Shown here: positions 21,031 to 33,160 of the stretch, one piece after another | Layout of the letters: every line of letters begins with the position of its first letter | Position numbering within the stretch: the stretch's first letter is position 1 | Assembly: GCA_037447655.1 (NCBI GenBank) | Contig: JBBHKE010001521.1 | Coordinates: 62,001 to 126,000 of the forward strand | Origin: Zygnema cylindricum | Lineage: Eukaryota > Streptophyta > Zygnematophyceae > Zygnematales > Zygnemataceae | Length of the DNA stretch: 64,000 nucleotides | Direction: 5' to 3' | Program-made: the position numbers and the translations under genes | The notes under the pieces: model-generated | What the model saw: the letters and a program-made list of their open reading frames with translations, nothing else | Databases searched by the model: none | What the model was told of the DNA's origin: nothing

Positions 21031-22955
21031 TGGAAAGTGAAATTGATTTGTATTTTGGATGATTTCATTTAGTGAGGAAAGTCAATTATATACAATATAC
21101 ACAGTGCTAATTACTGTGGAGTCTAAGCGCACGCGCTCTTTGGTGCGCTGTAACTAAAAGATCCTAGTCTTGATTCTAATACGTGTTCGAGATTTTAAGT
21201 GATTGACGTTAAGACTATATTCTATGTATGTAGTCTAAATTCTAATATATGTAACGTAGATTCTGAAGGATTGACTTTATGGTGGCAATGTACAAAGGCG
21301 GCAATGTACAAAATTAATTAAGATCTTTAAGTAATGACGTAGAATCAAGCGACAAAAAGTACGACGACACAAACAAGATACAAAAAAGAATCAAGACAAC
21401 GAGACATAAACGTAGGTAGGACAAAGAGAGACCGTCGCCCAAAGGACTTAGTACGTAGGGCGGCAGAGAGGACCGACGCATGTAATGACAGGTACGGACG
21501 GGACCAAGAGAGACAAAAAGAGAACCGACGCTAAATGACCCTTAACATAAATTTGGTGCATGCAAATTATAAATGAACGATTTGTATTTTGCCGTACACA
21601 TTGTGCCGATGAAACACGACTCCCGTAAATAAATTTCTCTTTATTTTTAACGACGTTTTTTTAGGAAATTCGCATTCATAATTTTTTCTTGCACTTTGTA
21701 CTTTTTTTAAAGATTGATAGCCGTACATTATTTTGGGAGTTACCAATTCGGAAAATTGCTCCTTTGAATTATTATACCGCCCACCACAAATAGATTGGAT
21801 TTTACCACAATTAGAGTTCCTTATACTTAGTTGGTTTAGCATTCAATATTACCCTTTCTTAATCCACTTTAACATGGTACAATCCTCACAGATTGGATTT
21901 ATTCCATACTAAATCATGATCATTACCAAACAGAATTACATGATTTATCAACAAATGGGAAAAAAAAGAGTAGAGAATAAAAACAGTAATTGCGCAATGC
22001 CACAATTCACAATACGGTGCACCACACTTTTTGAGGTGTACTTTATAATTAAAAATTGTCACTATACCAAAGCCTTTTCCATACCGAAATCCAATCCCCT
22101 TGATCTAGAAAAACCAAAAGGTTAGGTTGAAGAGTTCAAAGCCCTAAAATTTCTGTTGAGCTTTCAGTAAAGGTTTTAGGACTTCAGAAAACTCGGTGTA
22201 AGGTGCTGAAATAGAACTTGCCGAAAATATTGACAGAGGCTTTCCTTTGACAAAGATTGGTCGATAGAAAAAATAAATTATGCAGATCACTGGTGAATAT
22301 TTCTACTTGAAAGCTGAAGGATTTTTAAACCTGAATTGGATTAATCGGTAATTAGATTAGTTATTAATTAGATTTTATCAACGTAAGTCGAATCAAATTT
22401 TTCACCATTGTGGCGTGGTATACTTCTGTGAGCATTTTCAAATTGTAAAAAGTAAGGGAATATCTCATGGTTTACAAAGGCATACCTTTGGCACGCTTTA
22501 ATTTGGAATACTGCCGCAGCCATTTGAAAAGCTACTAAACTGTTAACTATTGAAAGTTCCCAAAGCTATTTCTCATTTGTGCAAGTTAATTTTTATTTTA
22601 ACCTCCGTTTGTGAATTTTTAGTTTCTTTTATATTCAATGCTTGTTTTCCAACTAGCTAAGTTTACATCAAAACTTAGTTGACATTCCAATCGTTTGCCC
22701 ATTGATCCATAAAAAGAAAGACACTTAAATGTTGGTCATAACTTTTAAAGCACATCTTGTTGTAACAGATGAAGATGAAGATTCCAAAACCGAATCCACT
22801 ACAAATCAGTTTAAGCTTTTAAAATGGGTGCTTTCAAGTCATTAACTGCAACATTTACAAGTAGAAATACGATTTTTGAACATCAATTAGGACCTTGATG
22901 AATGTATGATTTCATGATCAAAACTTCAAAACAAGAAATGAACAACAAACTTTCG
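21031..22955. other. AT-rich stretch, nothing recognised
   Basis: No gene or element recognised over about 1.9 kb. A short GGTGGCAATGTACAAA / GGCGGCAATGTACAAA tandem pair lies near 21280-21310, and 21350-21530 is rich in purines. ORFs here are short and lack motifs. Confidence 0.4.
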
Positions 22956-22965
22956 NNNNNNNNNN
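22956..22965. other. Assembly gap (10 N)
   Basis: Ten Ns. The sequence on the two sides shows no continuity I can recognise, so the join may be of unknown length. Confidence 0.99.
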
Positions 22966-23267
22966 CCGATATTTCCCAGATCTCCAGTGTCCAAGTTTAG
23001 ATCTGGATCCGTAGTAAAATAGGTTTTATGGGAATAGACGTTTTTGACGGTGAAAGATTTATACCGCCGTCGGTACCGCGCGGAAACTAGGAGTGAGAGA
23101 AAGAAATTTTGTTTTGATTTTATCCCTTCACTTGATAATTAATGGAGAAAAGTTGTCAACGATACGACGATACGACGCGACCAGACCCTAGGGTCGACGC
23201 GACGAGACCTTAACGTTGACGCGACGAGACTTTAGCGTTGTTCTCGTCGGATCGGGGTTGGCGATTC
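22966..23267. other. Spacer, short GACGCGACGAGAC repeats
   Basis: No gene seen. Between 23160 and 23250 the word GACGCGACGAGAC(C/T)TTA recurs about three times. It ends where homology to the gypsy-1 3' end begins. Confidence 0.4.
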
Positions 23268-24709
23268 ATGAACAATTACAGTTTCCCTGAGTCAATCAAA
23301 GTTCAGCGGGACGCTGAACTCTTAGTGGGAGGCATTGTAACAGGGTTACAGAATTAAGTACTTAGCGGTTGGGGCTAGGCTGCTCTTGTTGCGATTTCAG
23401 AGCAGCGCAGTTGCAATTCCAGAGCAGCGCAGCTGGGATCCCAGACCAGCGCAGCATAGCAGCATAGCAACTGTTGAAAAGAGGTAATTAATAGTTCACT
23501 TCCCTATTTTAGTTTTGTTTTAAAGAAAGAGAGTGAGGATCAAAGGCGCGCCATGGCTGCCGCCATATTTAGAAAGTGGCAGTTTTTGCAGATAAGGGTA
23601 TTTTGGATAAAATGATGCCTAGGTCTAGATTTGAACCTGTGACCTCTAGACCCTTTATAGCCTAACGCCTTAACCATAAGCGTTACGAAACGATACACGT
23701 GATGGGTTTCATAAATATATAAACATTAACGAAACAGCTAATTAACAGCAGACTAACCAAAATGAGCAATTTCTGCATGTACGCGAATCTGAACCGTGTA
23801 AAATATGTTTTGATCGGACGGCCGGCATTAAAGCCGCCACGCGAAGTGAGCTTTTCGGCGGCATACGGATATAGCGTCACGCGGTGCCACGTGGCGCCAC
23901 ATTATTTGATACCGGAGAAGATGGGAGGAGGAACCATGGCTTCCGATATGACAGGTGTCACCTTGTAGACCTTGTCGTACAATAGTTGTACAATAAGTAC
24001 ATCGCCCATTGTACCTTCTTGTACTTTATAGTGTTCCTATTGGACTAGGGTTTAATAGTAGGTAGTCGTGAGTAGGCAGACCGAGACTTAGTAATATTTA
24101 GGTATCTCTCTCTCTAAGAGAGCTTGTAACTATAAAGGTCATCTTTGACCAGCCATAACTTACTGCTCGGGTGAGCAAATTCAGTGATTCTTTTTGCGTT
24201 TGACTCAGGGGAGTCTTGTCCTCACAAGGGTGAGAGTGGTCAGAATATTTGTGTGCCTGGGCGGCGCTTATTCAGCGGGAAAGTAGAAGGGGCAAATATT
24301 ATCCTAGAGGCTTTACATAGGCTGCTCATTCTGTGGGTCAATGGAGACCACAGAATTTCAGCAACTCAGAAGCGCAGCAGCGCAGCATAGCAACGCCGCA
24401 GAATGTAGATGGAACTGTATAGTTCTAGAAGGAAGTTTTGGATAGATCTCGGTTGGCCGCGAAGGCCCACGTGTACAGCTGTATAGTACCAGGTTGACTA
24501 GCAGTTAGCTAGTTTAAATAGGCGAGTAGACCGAGTGAATGAGACACCGCAAGTAGACCTACACAGCTAGCGCAACCTTGTACTCTCTCAAGTAATAAAG
24601 CTCAACTTGTCTGTGAGTTCAGTGTATTCCTGCTGTTGCTACGGGAAAATCCTTGGTGTTTTTCCGCTGTGCACTGTAACGTGTTGTGGTGTATTTTGCC
24701 TCTTTTACA
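23268..24709 (+). mobile_element. Truncated second gypsy-1-type copy (3' end and LTR)
   Basis: 23268-23335 matches the end of the gypsy-1 accessory ORF (CAATTACAGTTTCCCTGA) and the purine tract, with a ~10-bp insertion. The LTR runs from 23336 (TGTAACAGGG) to 24709 (TTTTACA) but is interrupted by a solo copia LTR at 23472-24360. Without that insert the LTR is about 480 bp. Everything 5' of 23268 is lost. Confidence 0.88.
23472..24360 (+). repeat. Solo copia LTR inserted in a gypsy LTR
   Basis: 889 bp from TGTTGAAAAGAG to AGAATTTCA, flanked by exact 5-bp target duplications GCAAC (23467-23471 and 24361-24365). It has the copia group landmarks: stem-loop GACTCAGGGGAGTC (24202-24215), second hairpin CTCACAAGGGTGAG (24221-24234), and ATG 20 bp before the end. 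It is the product of LTR-LTR recombination of a full element. Confidence 0.93.
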
Positions 24710-24891
24710 TGCCGGATCACCAGTGGCCTATTCTACTTTACACAAATTGGAGCAAGTTCGGATTGGGAACAGTTTTGGCTCAATTGGACGATGCCGGGGC
24801 TGAGTATGTATTGGCCTATGCAAGCAGGAGTAATACCTGAGCCAAAGGTAATAACAGCAATTACAAAAGGGAATTACTTGCCGCGGTGTGG

Positions 24892-25937
24892 TGAAACTCT
24901 GATACCTCCATAAGTCCTCAGGGTGGAATGCTTCCAAGAAGCCTCTAGGATAATCCTAACCCCTTTGTGTTTCAACAAAAATAACTGCCACCTTGGCATA
25001 CAAAAACTCTAACCACCTGCACCCTTGTGAAGGCAAGACTCTTATGAGAAGATAGCAAAAAGAATCTCTGAATTTTCTCCCCTGAGCAGTAAGTTATGGA
25101 GGGTCAAAGTTGACCTTTTGTACAGAAGCTCTGTGGGAGAGAGGGTCCTATCTCCTAATTTTTCTAAGTCCTATCTCTCTCACAGACTCTATCTACTGAT
25201 GTATGGAACAAATCAAAATAGAGTTCCGTACGTAAAAGTACAGCTGCCGGTGTACTTTATGTACGGACATTGTACGACATGGCCTAAATGTCGACACATG
25301 TCATATCCAGATTCGGTGCCATAATCTCCAGAGATTCCACGATCCAATGTAATTTTGCCACGCGTCATCCGATGTGGCGATGGCCACAAACCGCCGAAAT
25401 CTTCTTCCGCGATCTCGACGCTCATTCCGGCCGTCAGATTAGATTCGAATTTAATCGTAGCCGTAATAAATACATGCGCGGTATTCGTTTCACTTAAGAA
25501 ATAAATGCACAGTATTGATTTCTTGCCCGTACTGTATTCCGTACTTAAACATTATCGGATCTATGTATCCCGTAAACAATTACAGTTAAATGATTATTCC
25601 TACGTTTACATGTTTAAATAATTATCAAACTATATACTACGCAATGTTAGTCCTAGAGTTAACGGCTAAGGCTTCAGGCTACTTCCTGTCTGTCGGCCGG
25701 TAGGTACTAGGATCAATTCCTGTCGCCGGCTTATTCCTTTTAAATAAATAAACCCTAACTAATATAAATTTCCCGTAAACCTCTGGATAGCCTAGGTAGG
25801 CATGGCTCTAGCTCCCTCTCCAATTTCTTAGTGACTGCGACAAGTTTGAGAGTTGGAGAGAGATGTTAAAGGTAGATTGCCTCGGCTTCTTTCTATATTT
25901 CTATTTACACCTAGAAAATACTAAAAATGTTTCTACA
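24892..25937 (-). repeat. Solo copia LTR (B/D type, reverse orientation)
   Basis: 1,046 bp, TGAAACTCTG to TTTCTACA on the plus strand. It splits the codon for the Trp of LLAAVW in gypsy-2 RNase H. Target duplication TGTGG (24887-24891) / TGTGT (25938-25942), one mismatch; the host reading frame shows TGTGG was the original. No internal sequence, so it is a recombination product. Confidence 0.92.
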
Positions 25938-27597
25938 TGTGTGCCATCCAGCACTTCAGGCCTTACCTCTATGGAGTACCCTTCACCCTTATTACGGATC
26001 ACCAGCCCCTTAAATGGATCATGGAGAACAGTAAGTTGACTGGAAAGTTAGCAAGATGGGTTCTCATCTTGCAGGAATATGATTTCAGCATTATCCATAG
26101 AGCCGGGGAGATTCATGGGAATGTTGACAGACTCAGCAAGAATCCGGACCCGTCCACCAAAGACTCTACTGGGGCGCGGCACGATGAGGACCTTGAGCTC
26201 AACCTGGTACTTATCCGGGCTTCTTCTGCTTTTATTTGGCTTCCTCGGGCGGAAGGAGAACCATCAACTTTTGCTGCGGATGTAGAAGGGCAGGCCCCCA
26301 TTAGAGCTGGCCAGAAGGATATATGGAATGACACCGATTCCCTCCAGTCTATCCAGAAGGGCTCACCTCTACCCCACCTTGCCAGAAGTCAATTGTCCCA
26401 TGTTCAGAACCGAATGGCGGCTTATGAATGGGACCGAGGCTTTCTTCTCCGCGAATGGGCCGATGGGACAAGGAAAGTTGTTCCTCCTCCGGCAGATCGG
26501 GAAACGCTCATTGTTCGGCTTCACCAGCAATGCAGGCACTTTGGACAGAAACGAACTACCTCGCTGGTCACAGGGTCTTATAAGTGGCATGGGTTGCGGG
26601 CCCAGGTCAATCGTGTGGTTCAGACGTGCCCTTCTTGTGACCGGGTGAAAGCCGCTTTTGACAAAAAGGGTGGGACTGAACTTCACTCCCTCCCCATTTG
26701 GGGGATGTTTTATAGATGGTCACTAGATCTAATGGGACCACTTCCCACTAGCCGAAGGGGGAACCGTTTTGTTCTGCTCATGATTGAACACTTCTCTACA
26801 TGGATTGAATTGGTGGTTCTTCGCCGAAAGGAGTCCAAAGCGATCGCGGACGCATTCTTGCAGAGAGTGTTGTCTCAATTTGGAGCACCGACCGAAGTTC
26901 TGACAGATCAGGGGTCCGAGTTTGCCGGAGAATTTTCTAACCTTCTGGAGAAGTGCCTCATTGACCACCGGCTGACCAACTGAGACCAACCCCAAGCTGA
27001 TGGATTGGCCGAAAGGTGCTTACAGACAGTGAAGCGGTCACTACGAAAATATGCAGTGGGAGAGGATTTGGGGGAGTGGGACACACGGGTACCTTAGATT
27101 GCCATGGGGTACAGGTTCAGCAGGCAATCATCTCTTCACTCTTATAGCCCTTACTTCATTCTCTTTGGCCGACATCCCATCCTACCTGGGGCTGCATCGG
27201 CTCAGGCGGTTGTGCTTCCGGAGATGGACAACCGGGGGAATGTCGAGACACTGATTGCCGACAAGGCTAAGGTCTTTCAACAAGAAATACCTCTAGCCAT
27301 GGGCAACTTACAGGCTTCTCAGCACAGGGATCAACTTTGGTATTCCCAACGCTGAAGCGGCAATTATGTCACCCGGCAACGGCGATTTGTGCCCGGGGAT
27401 TTTGATATCGCATGCAACAAAAGAAGGACACTTTGGACATTTCAGCCAAACGGGTGATTTTGGAAGTTGTGGAGGGGTCAAACAAATGGGTTCTTACCCT
27501 GGAAGGGAAGGATGGCCGCAAAATTAAAGAAAATCGGATCAATGTGGCCCCTTGCCATCCGCGAGGGTTAGAGGATGAACCCACTTTCCACCTCACT

Positions 27598-27725
27598 TAC
27601 TTTGCAGACCCGCCATCCTGTTCCTCTGCATGCCATGTGTCCTCCGTACCGGACCTCCTCTTGGTGTGTGAACGTTGTCACAAGGGTTGGCATGACGACT
27701 GCCTACCTCTAAATTGGGAGCCCCG
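27598..27725 (+). pseudogene. PHD-finger module at the C-terminus of gypsy-2 integrase, left part
   Basis: After the integrase C-terminal region the frame encodes a Cys-rich module: C-x3-C, eleven residues, then CERCHKGWHDDC, which has the C-x2-C-x4-H-x2-C heart of a PHD finger including the Trp before His. Element B interrupts it at 27725. The last two zinc ligands lie at 34200-34231, in frame once B and one copy of its target duplication are ignored. PHD fingers bind histone H3 tails, so this module could play the targeting role that the chromodomain plays in gypsy-1 (inference). Confidence 0.78.
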
Positions 27726-28775
27726 TGAAACTCTGAGACCTCCATAAGTCCTCAGAGTAGACAGCTTCCAAGAAGCCTCTAGGATAATCCTGACCCCTTT
27801 GTGTTCCAGCAAAAATAACTGCAACCTTCGCAAACAAAAACCCTATCCACCTGCACCCCTGTGAAGGCAAGACTCCCCTGAGTCGGTAGCAAAAAGAATC
27901 TCTGAATTTGCTCCCCTGAGCAGTACGTTATAGAGGGTCAAAGTTGACCTTTTGTATAGAAGCTCTCTGGGAGAGGGGGTTCTATCTTCTAATTTTTCTA
28001 AGTCCTATCTCTCTCACAGACTCTATCTACTGATGTACGAAACCAATCAGAATTGAGTTCCGTACGCAAAAGTACAGCTGCCGGTGTACTTTAGGTACGG
28101 ACATTGTACGACATGGCCTAAATGTCGACACATGTCAAATCCGGATTCGGTGCCATAATCTCCGGAGATTCTACAATCCAACGGAATTTCGCCACGCGTC
28201 ATCCGATGTGGCGATGGCCACAAACCGCCGAAATCTTCCTCCACGATCTCGGCGCTAATCCCGGCCGTCCGATTAAATTCAGATTTAATCGTAGCCGTAA
28301 TAAATACATGCGCGATATTTGTTTCACTTACGAAACAAATGCGCGGTATTGATTTCGAGTCCGTACCGTAATCTGTACTCTATATATTACTGGATCTATG
28401 TATCCCGTAATCTATTATAGTTAAATGAATTATCGTACGTATACGCATATAATTAATTATCAAACTATATAGTACGTAATATTACTACTAGACCTAACGG
28501 CTAAGGCTACCGGCTATTTTCTGTCTGCCGGCTAGTAGGTACAAGGATCAAATCCTGCCGCCGACGCATACCTTTTAAATAAATACATAAACCCTAATAT
28601 AAAATTCGCGTAAAACTCAAGATAGCCAAGGTAGCCATGGCTGTAGCTTCCTATCCAACTTCTCAGTGACTGCGACAAGTTTGAGAGTTGGAGAGAGAAG
28701 TTAGAGATAGACTGCCTCGACTTCTAAAATTCTTTTCAGACCTAGAAAATACTAATAAAACCATTAGTTTCTACA
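27726..28775 (-). repeat. 3' LTR of copia B
   Basis: 1,050 bp; plus-strand edges TGAAACTCTG and TTTCTACA. In element orientation it holds the GACTCAGGGGAGTC stem-loop and a following hairpin, and ends with an ATG-containing 20-bp segment that is the start of gag in the 5' copy. Confidence 0.95.
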
Positions 28776-28792
28776 CTCCCCTTATTTTCTAG
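28776..28792 (-). other. Polypurine tract of copia B
   Basis: In element orientation CTAGAAAATAAGGGGAG directly precedes the TGTAGAAAC of the 3' LTR. Confidence 0.85.
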
Positions 28793-30838
28793 TCAATCTT
28801 TAATTTCAGACCACACTTCTCCCTGCAAAAAATTAGCTTAGGGGAAGGCACAGGTTTGGTCATCATATCTGCTACCATCTCACTATCTGGTCTGTACTCT
28901 AAACTGATTATTTTGTTTTCTACTTTCTCTCTAACAAAGCTGAGTCTGTTGTCCATGTGTTTGGCTTTAAAATGGTGTTTAGGATTTGCAGAAATAGCGA
29001 TTGCTGCCTGATTATCACAAAATATTTTTTGCACACCACTCTTAAGGTGACCAAGCTCACCAAGCAAAGACTTGACCCACATCAATTCTTTTACAGCAGA
29101 GCAAGAGGCCATATACTCAGCCTCCATGGTGGACTGAGCAATAACCTTTTGCTGTTTGCTACTCCAACAGCAAGCCCCATCACCCACATATAATACATAT
29201 CCAGAAGTACATATCCAGAAGTACATCTCCTCATCGGAGCATCAACATAACTGGCATCACTCCAAGTAGTGATGTCAGTGTTCTCCCCACCCAAATGCAA
29301 CCATAGATCTCTAGTTCCTACCAAATATCTAAGGACTCTCTTAGCTGTCTCCCAATCCCTCTTAGTGGGAGCATTTAGACTTCTACTCAGCACTCCTACA
29401 GCTGCAGCTAAATCCGGGCGCGTATAATTCATAAAATAGATTAGACTTCCCACTACTTGCCTGTAAGGAATAGTCTGCATGAACTTCTGTTCATCAGGAG
29501 ATAATTCCTCGTCTAAGACTATGACTCCTTCTTCCTCACTCCCCTCACTTCCCTTCTTCAACTCCATTGGAGTTGTACAACTATTAGCTTTATCCATTTG
29601 AAATTTTTCAAGCATGTTCCCTATTGCTTCCTTTTGAGTCAGTTTTATAATTTTCCTTTTTCGGTCTCTCTCTACTTGAATTCCCAAAATATATCTTGCT
29701 TCTCCCATATCCTTCATTTCAAATCTCCCCTTAAGATCGGTTTTCAGTTTGTTAATTTTTTCCATTGATTTACTTAATACAAGCAAATCATCAATATAAA
29801 TTGCAATAAATATCAAACCTTCCTCATCTTCAAAAACATAGATTGAGTGATCTGAGCTGATCCGAATATATCCCAGACCGGTAAGAAACTCATCAAGCTT
29901 CTTATTCCATTGTCGCGGTGCCTGTTTCAAACCATAAAGAGATTTAATCAGCCGGCATACCTTACTCTCCTCTCCTTCCTCCACAAAACCTTCGGGTTGT
30001 CGCATGAAGATCTCCTCTTCCAATTCTCCATGCAAAAAGGCTGTCTTGATCTCCATCTGATGCACTTCCATGTCTTTTGTCGCTGCTAAACTGAGAAGTA
30101 TGTGGACGGAGGGAAATCCGACCACCGGGGCAAAGGTTTCCTCGTAGTCAATTCCTTCCTTTTCTGTAAATCCCTTTCCCACTAATCTGGCCTTGTAGCG
30201 CTCGATTGTGTTATCTGGGTTCAGTTTTAATTTGAATACCCACTTACAACCGATTGGTTTTCGCTTAGGTGGGCTGTCCACCAGCTCCCAAGTATCGGCT
30301 GCCATGATTGAAGCTATCTCCTCATTGATGGCTGTCTTCCACCGGTTTCTTTCTGGACAAGTCATCGCCTCTCTATAAGTTTGAGGTTCATCTTGATGAG
30401 ATAGTTTAGTTACCTTGTTATTAACCTGTTTTTCTTGCAGTCTTTTGCTACTTCTCCTCCCCCCCTCAAAATCTGAGGCAGGAATAGATGGTTCTCGTGG
30501 ATTCTTTCGAACAAACTCGGCTTCTCCCCTATCCTTTGATTTCGAATCAATTTTCACCACGTCTTCCGCTTCGAGTAGAGTTGTCACTGGAGTTTCCACA
30601 GCCGAGTCCTTTTTGGTCTGATTTGTTCCTACAAGAATGTCATCTTCTCTAAAACCTGGATAGTTAGGGAGCTCAAAGTCATCGGAATTTTCTGACTCAA
30701 ATCTGATTTTTACTAACTTCGTATATTTGAAGGGATCCACAGACTTTCCTTCATTTATAACTACTAGATGCTTTGATAAGATTATATCTTCCCTTTTCAG
30801 ATCATAAACTCTATATCCTTTAACATTTTCATCATATC
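28789..30838 (-). pseudogene. Copia B pol: linker, reverse transcriptase, RNase H
   Basis: Begins after a one-base loss near 30855, where the gag-integrase frame ends. Reverse transcriptase: WVFKLKLNPDNT, YKARLVGKGF, KTAFLHGELEEEIF, LYGLKQAPRQW, AIYIDDLLVLS (YIDD instead of YVDD). RNase H: TTWSDASYVDAPMRR, then a 14-bp tandem duplication at about 29196-29223 (ATCCAGAAGTACAT on the plus strand, absent from D) shifts the frame in the CTSGYVLY motif. The rest is read in another frame from 29226: STMEAEYMAS, CDNQAAIAI, ending in CGLKLKID at 28789. Confidence 0.92.
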
Positions 30839-33160
30839 CTAATAAGTATCTGGTTTTCCTTTAGGATCTAGCTTCCAATTGGACCGATCAATATCTAGAC
30901 TGAACACTTGACTGCCGAAATCCTTTAAGTGAGATATGTCTGGTTTCCGGCCTGTCCATCTCTCATAAGGTGTTTGATCTTTTATAGCTGAAGTAAGAAC
31001 TCTATTCTTGAGGTAATTAGCACAGTTCATTGCTTCTGCCCAAAACCTTTTTCCTATCTTTTTATCTAACAACATACTTCTAGCACTATCACTTAGTGTT
31101 CTATTTAACCTTTCAGCTACCCCATTCTGTTCCGGATTTTCTGGAACTGTGTTTTGGTGTTGAACCCCATCTTCCCTCAAAAAATCCTCAAACTGGTTAG
31201 AAGTATACTCTCCACCATTGTCACTCCTTACTCTCTTGATTGGAGTTTCATGGAGTTTTTTGCTCCATGGTTTATATTGTCTAAAACAATCCTCAGCTTC
31301 GGACTTGTTTTTCAAAAAATATACCCGGGAATACCGAGACCAATCATCAGTTATAGTCATCATAAATCTCTTCCCCCCCGGTGAGGGCACTTTAGCCGGT
31401 CCCCAAATATTTGTGTGTACTAGATCTAGAATTTTTTCTCCCATATAGGTGGCTGACTTAGGAAAGGGTAATCTGTGTGCTTTACCTTGAGCACATCCAC
31501 TACAATCACTTATATCATCACTCTCACTGAACTGAATCCCTTCCACCACTCCCATCTTTTTCATCTCTCTTAACTTATCTAGATTCACATGCCCAAGCCT
31601 CTTATGCCACATCATAATATCATGAACACCAGCATAATAAAGTTTATTCATTTCATTACTTAAGATCAGCCTAAACATCCCATGGCTACCTTTCTCAGCA
31701 ATGAAATAGACATCCTCCTCAAAACTAGCAGTAAAGACTCCTTCCCTAGTGCTAGTGAAAAAACCCTTATCATCTAATACAGATGTAGAGATAAGGTTTT
31801 TGTTCAGCTCTGGAATAAACAATACATAGGAGAATGTTAATATGGATGTCTTTCTTTCTAGTATTACTTTTAGATCTACCGATCCTACAAGAGTAGTAGT
31901 GACTATCCTCCCATCCCCGTACTCTATCTCTACGGTGGGAATCTTTCTTATCTTAGTGAACAGGTGTTTATCCTTACACATGTGCATAGAGGCACCTGAA
32001 TCTACAATCCAGCCTGCTTCACCTTTCAATCCACCGTAAGCACATTTCTGCCTTCGTGGAATTTCGACCTCATTTTTCGCCTCCAACTCCTCATCCAAAA
32101 GGAGCTCATCGTCCTCGTCCTCGGATTCAGCCTCAAGTACCTGTGTGACAAGGGCGTTTTTCTTTCCTCTCGAGGTAACACCGCTCTGCCCCTCCTTTAA
32201 CCGAAGCTCGTTTAGCTTAGTGCACTCTGCCATATAGTGCCCCGGTTTCTTACAAAAGTGACATAGACCTTTGGGAGCCCTTGGTTCGAACTCATCGGCC
32301 TGTTTTTTCTTCTCCCTACCCCCATAGTTTCCTACCGGTTTTCGGGAATCCCTGTTCCTCCAATCAGTCGCTGTTGCCAAGGCCTGGCCACTCTTTCCTC
32401 CCCTTCGGATTTCAATTATATTCTCTTGAACTAGAATCATCCCTACCACTGAGTTCCATATCCACCTTGAGTCAGGCAAGTCCTGCACACGGTAAACTAT
32501 GTTCACGAACTCATCAGGTAACTTCATCAGTAAACAGTTAACCTTTTCTTTTTCACTAAAATCTTTTCTTGCACTCTGTAGCTCCATGAAGAGTGTAGCA
32601 AGCTCATTGCAAAAATCCAACATATTTCCCCCTTTGTATACATACGTCTTAACTTTCTGATCAGCCAACTGTTGTTGCTGAATCGTACCACTTCGGTACA
32701 TCTCTATAAGAGCCATCCAAAGATCGGATGCTCTTTCTACATGGAAATGAGGACATGCAAGTCCTTGAGTGAGATGGCGTAGGATGAAGTGCTTTGCCGC
32801 CATATTGTTGAAGTCCCAGGTTTCAGTATCATTCTCCTCATTCCTCGGAATAGGTGACATGAATGTCGAACCAGTTGCTATTGGTGTGATCGTCTCCTTC
32901 TCCTTTCCTTTGTCCACCATCTCTCCTTCTTTTGTTTCCTCTGTTGAAGGTGGGTCCTCTTTCCTGGTGAATCTGATTCCTCCAAACCCTGGAGGAATTC
33001 CAAGACTTGATGGACGCCCCAACCGTCCACTCACTATCTTCCAAAGCCTTTTTTCGCATAGAGCTCCTATCATCATACTTTCCCAGTATATAAAGCCACT
33101 TCCATAAAAGATTGGTACCTTAGAGGGTGGGCCCATAACCTGAAACTCGGAGACCTCCAT
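30839..33160 (-). pseudogene. Copia B gag, protease and integrase (773 codons)
   Basis: Starts at ATG 33160-33158, inside the 5' LTR, and reads through the LTR edge and primer site (MEVSEFQVMGPPS). Gag fold: FYGSGFIYWESMMIGAL, then FILRHLTQGLA, ASDLWMALIEMYRSG, MLDFCNELATLFMEL, LLMKLPDEFVNIVY. Knuckle: CHFCKKPGHYMAEC. Protease: WIVDSGASMHMC. GAG-pre-integrase: MMWHKRLGHVNLDKL and CSGCAQGKAHRL. Integrase: TDDWSRY, RSDNGGEY, NGVAERLNR. The frame is clean until the one-base deletion near 30855. Compared with A, the product would have been a single gag-pol polyprotein. Confidence 0.93.
33125..33140 (-). other. Half-tRNA primer-binding site of copia B
   Basis: In element orientation GGTTATGGGCCCACCC begins at the first base after the LTR. 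Fifteen bases complement the anticodon stem-loop of plant initiator tRNA-Met, not its 3' end. The site is also coding (Val-Met-Gly-Pro-Pro). Confidence 0.85.

Larger units (their letters stand above)
24710..27725 (+). pseudogene. Gypsy-2 pol: RNase H, integrase, start of PHD finger (interrupted)
   Basis: A second gypsy lineage with no detectable LTR. RNase H: LYTNWSKFGLGTVLAQLDD at 24740, an in-frame TGA near 24838, ELLAAVW, then the solo LTR 24892-25937, then AIQHFRPYLYGVPF and ITDHQPLKWI. Integrase: a zinc finger (HQQCRHFGQKRT ... CPSCDRVK), core D in SLDLMGPL, D in LTDQGSEF, a TGA at 26981-26983, E in PQADGLAERC. A stop follows near 27095 and a frameshift near 27410. The C-terminal part (VLTLEGKDGRKI) leads into a Cys/His-rich segment cut at 27725 by element B. 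The reverse transcriptase and everything upstream are missing. Confidence 0.87.

Noticed and set aside
23472-24360. Promoter or regulatory island inside the gypsy LTR
   Set aside because: Exact GCAAC duplications and TG..CA ends show it is a solo copia LTR.
24710-24840. A host gene starting right after the gypsy LTR at 24710
   Set aside because: The frame is gypsy RNase H (LYTNWSKFGLG) and continues past the solo LTR at 25938.
33125-33140. A stretch identical to part of an initiator tRNA-Met anticodon arm
   Set aside because: Only the arm is present and it sits exactly at the LTR edge of copia B; it is the primer-binding site, not a tRNA gene.
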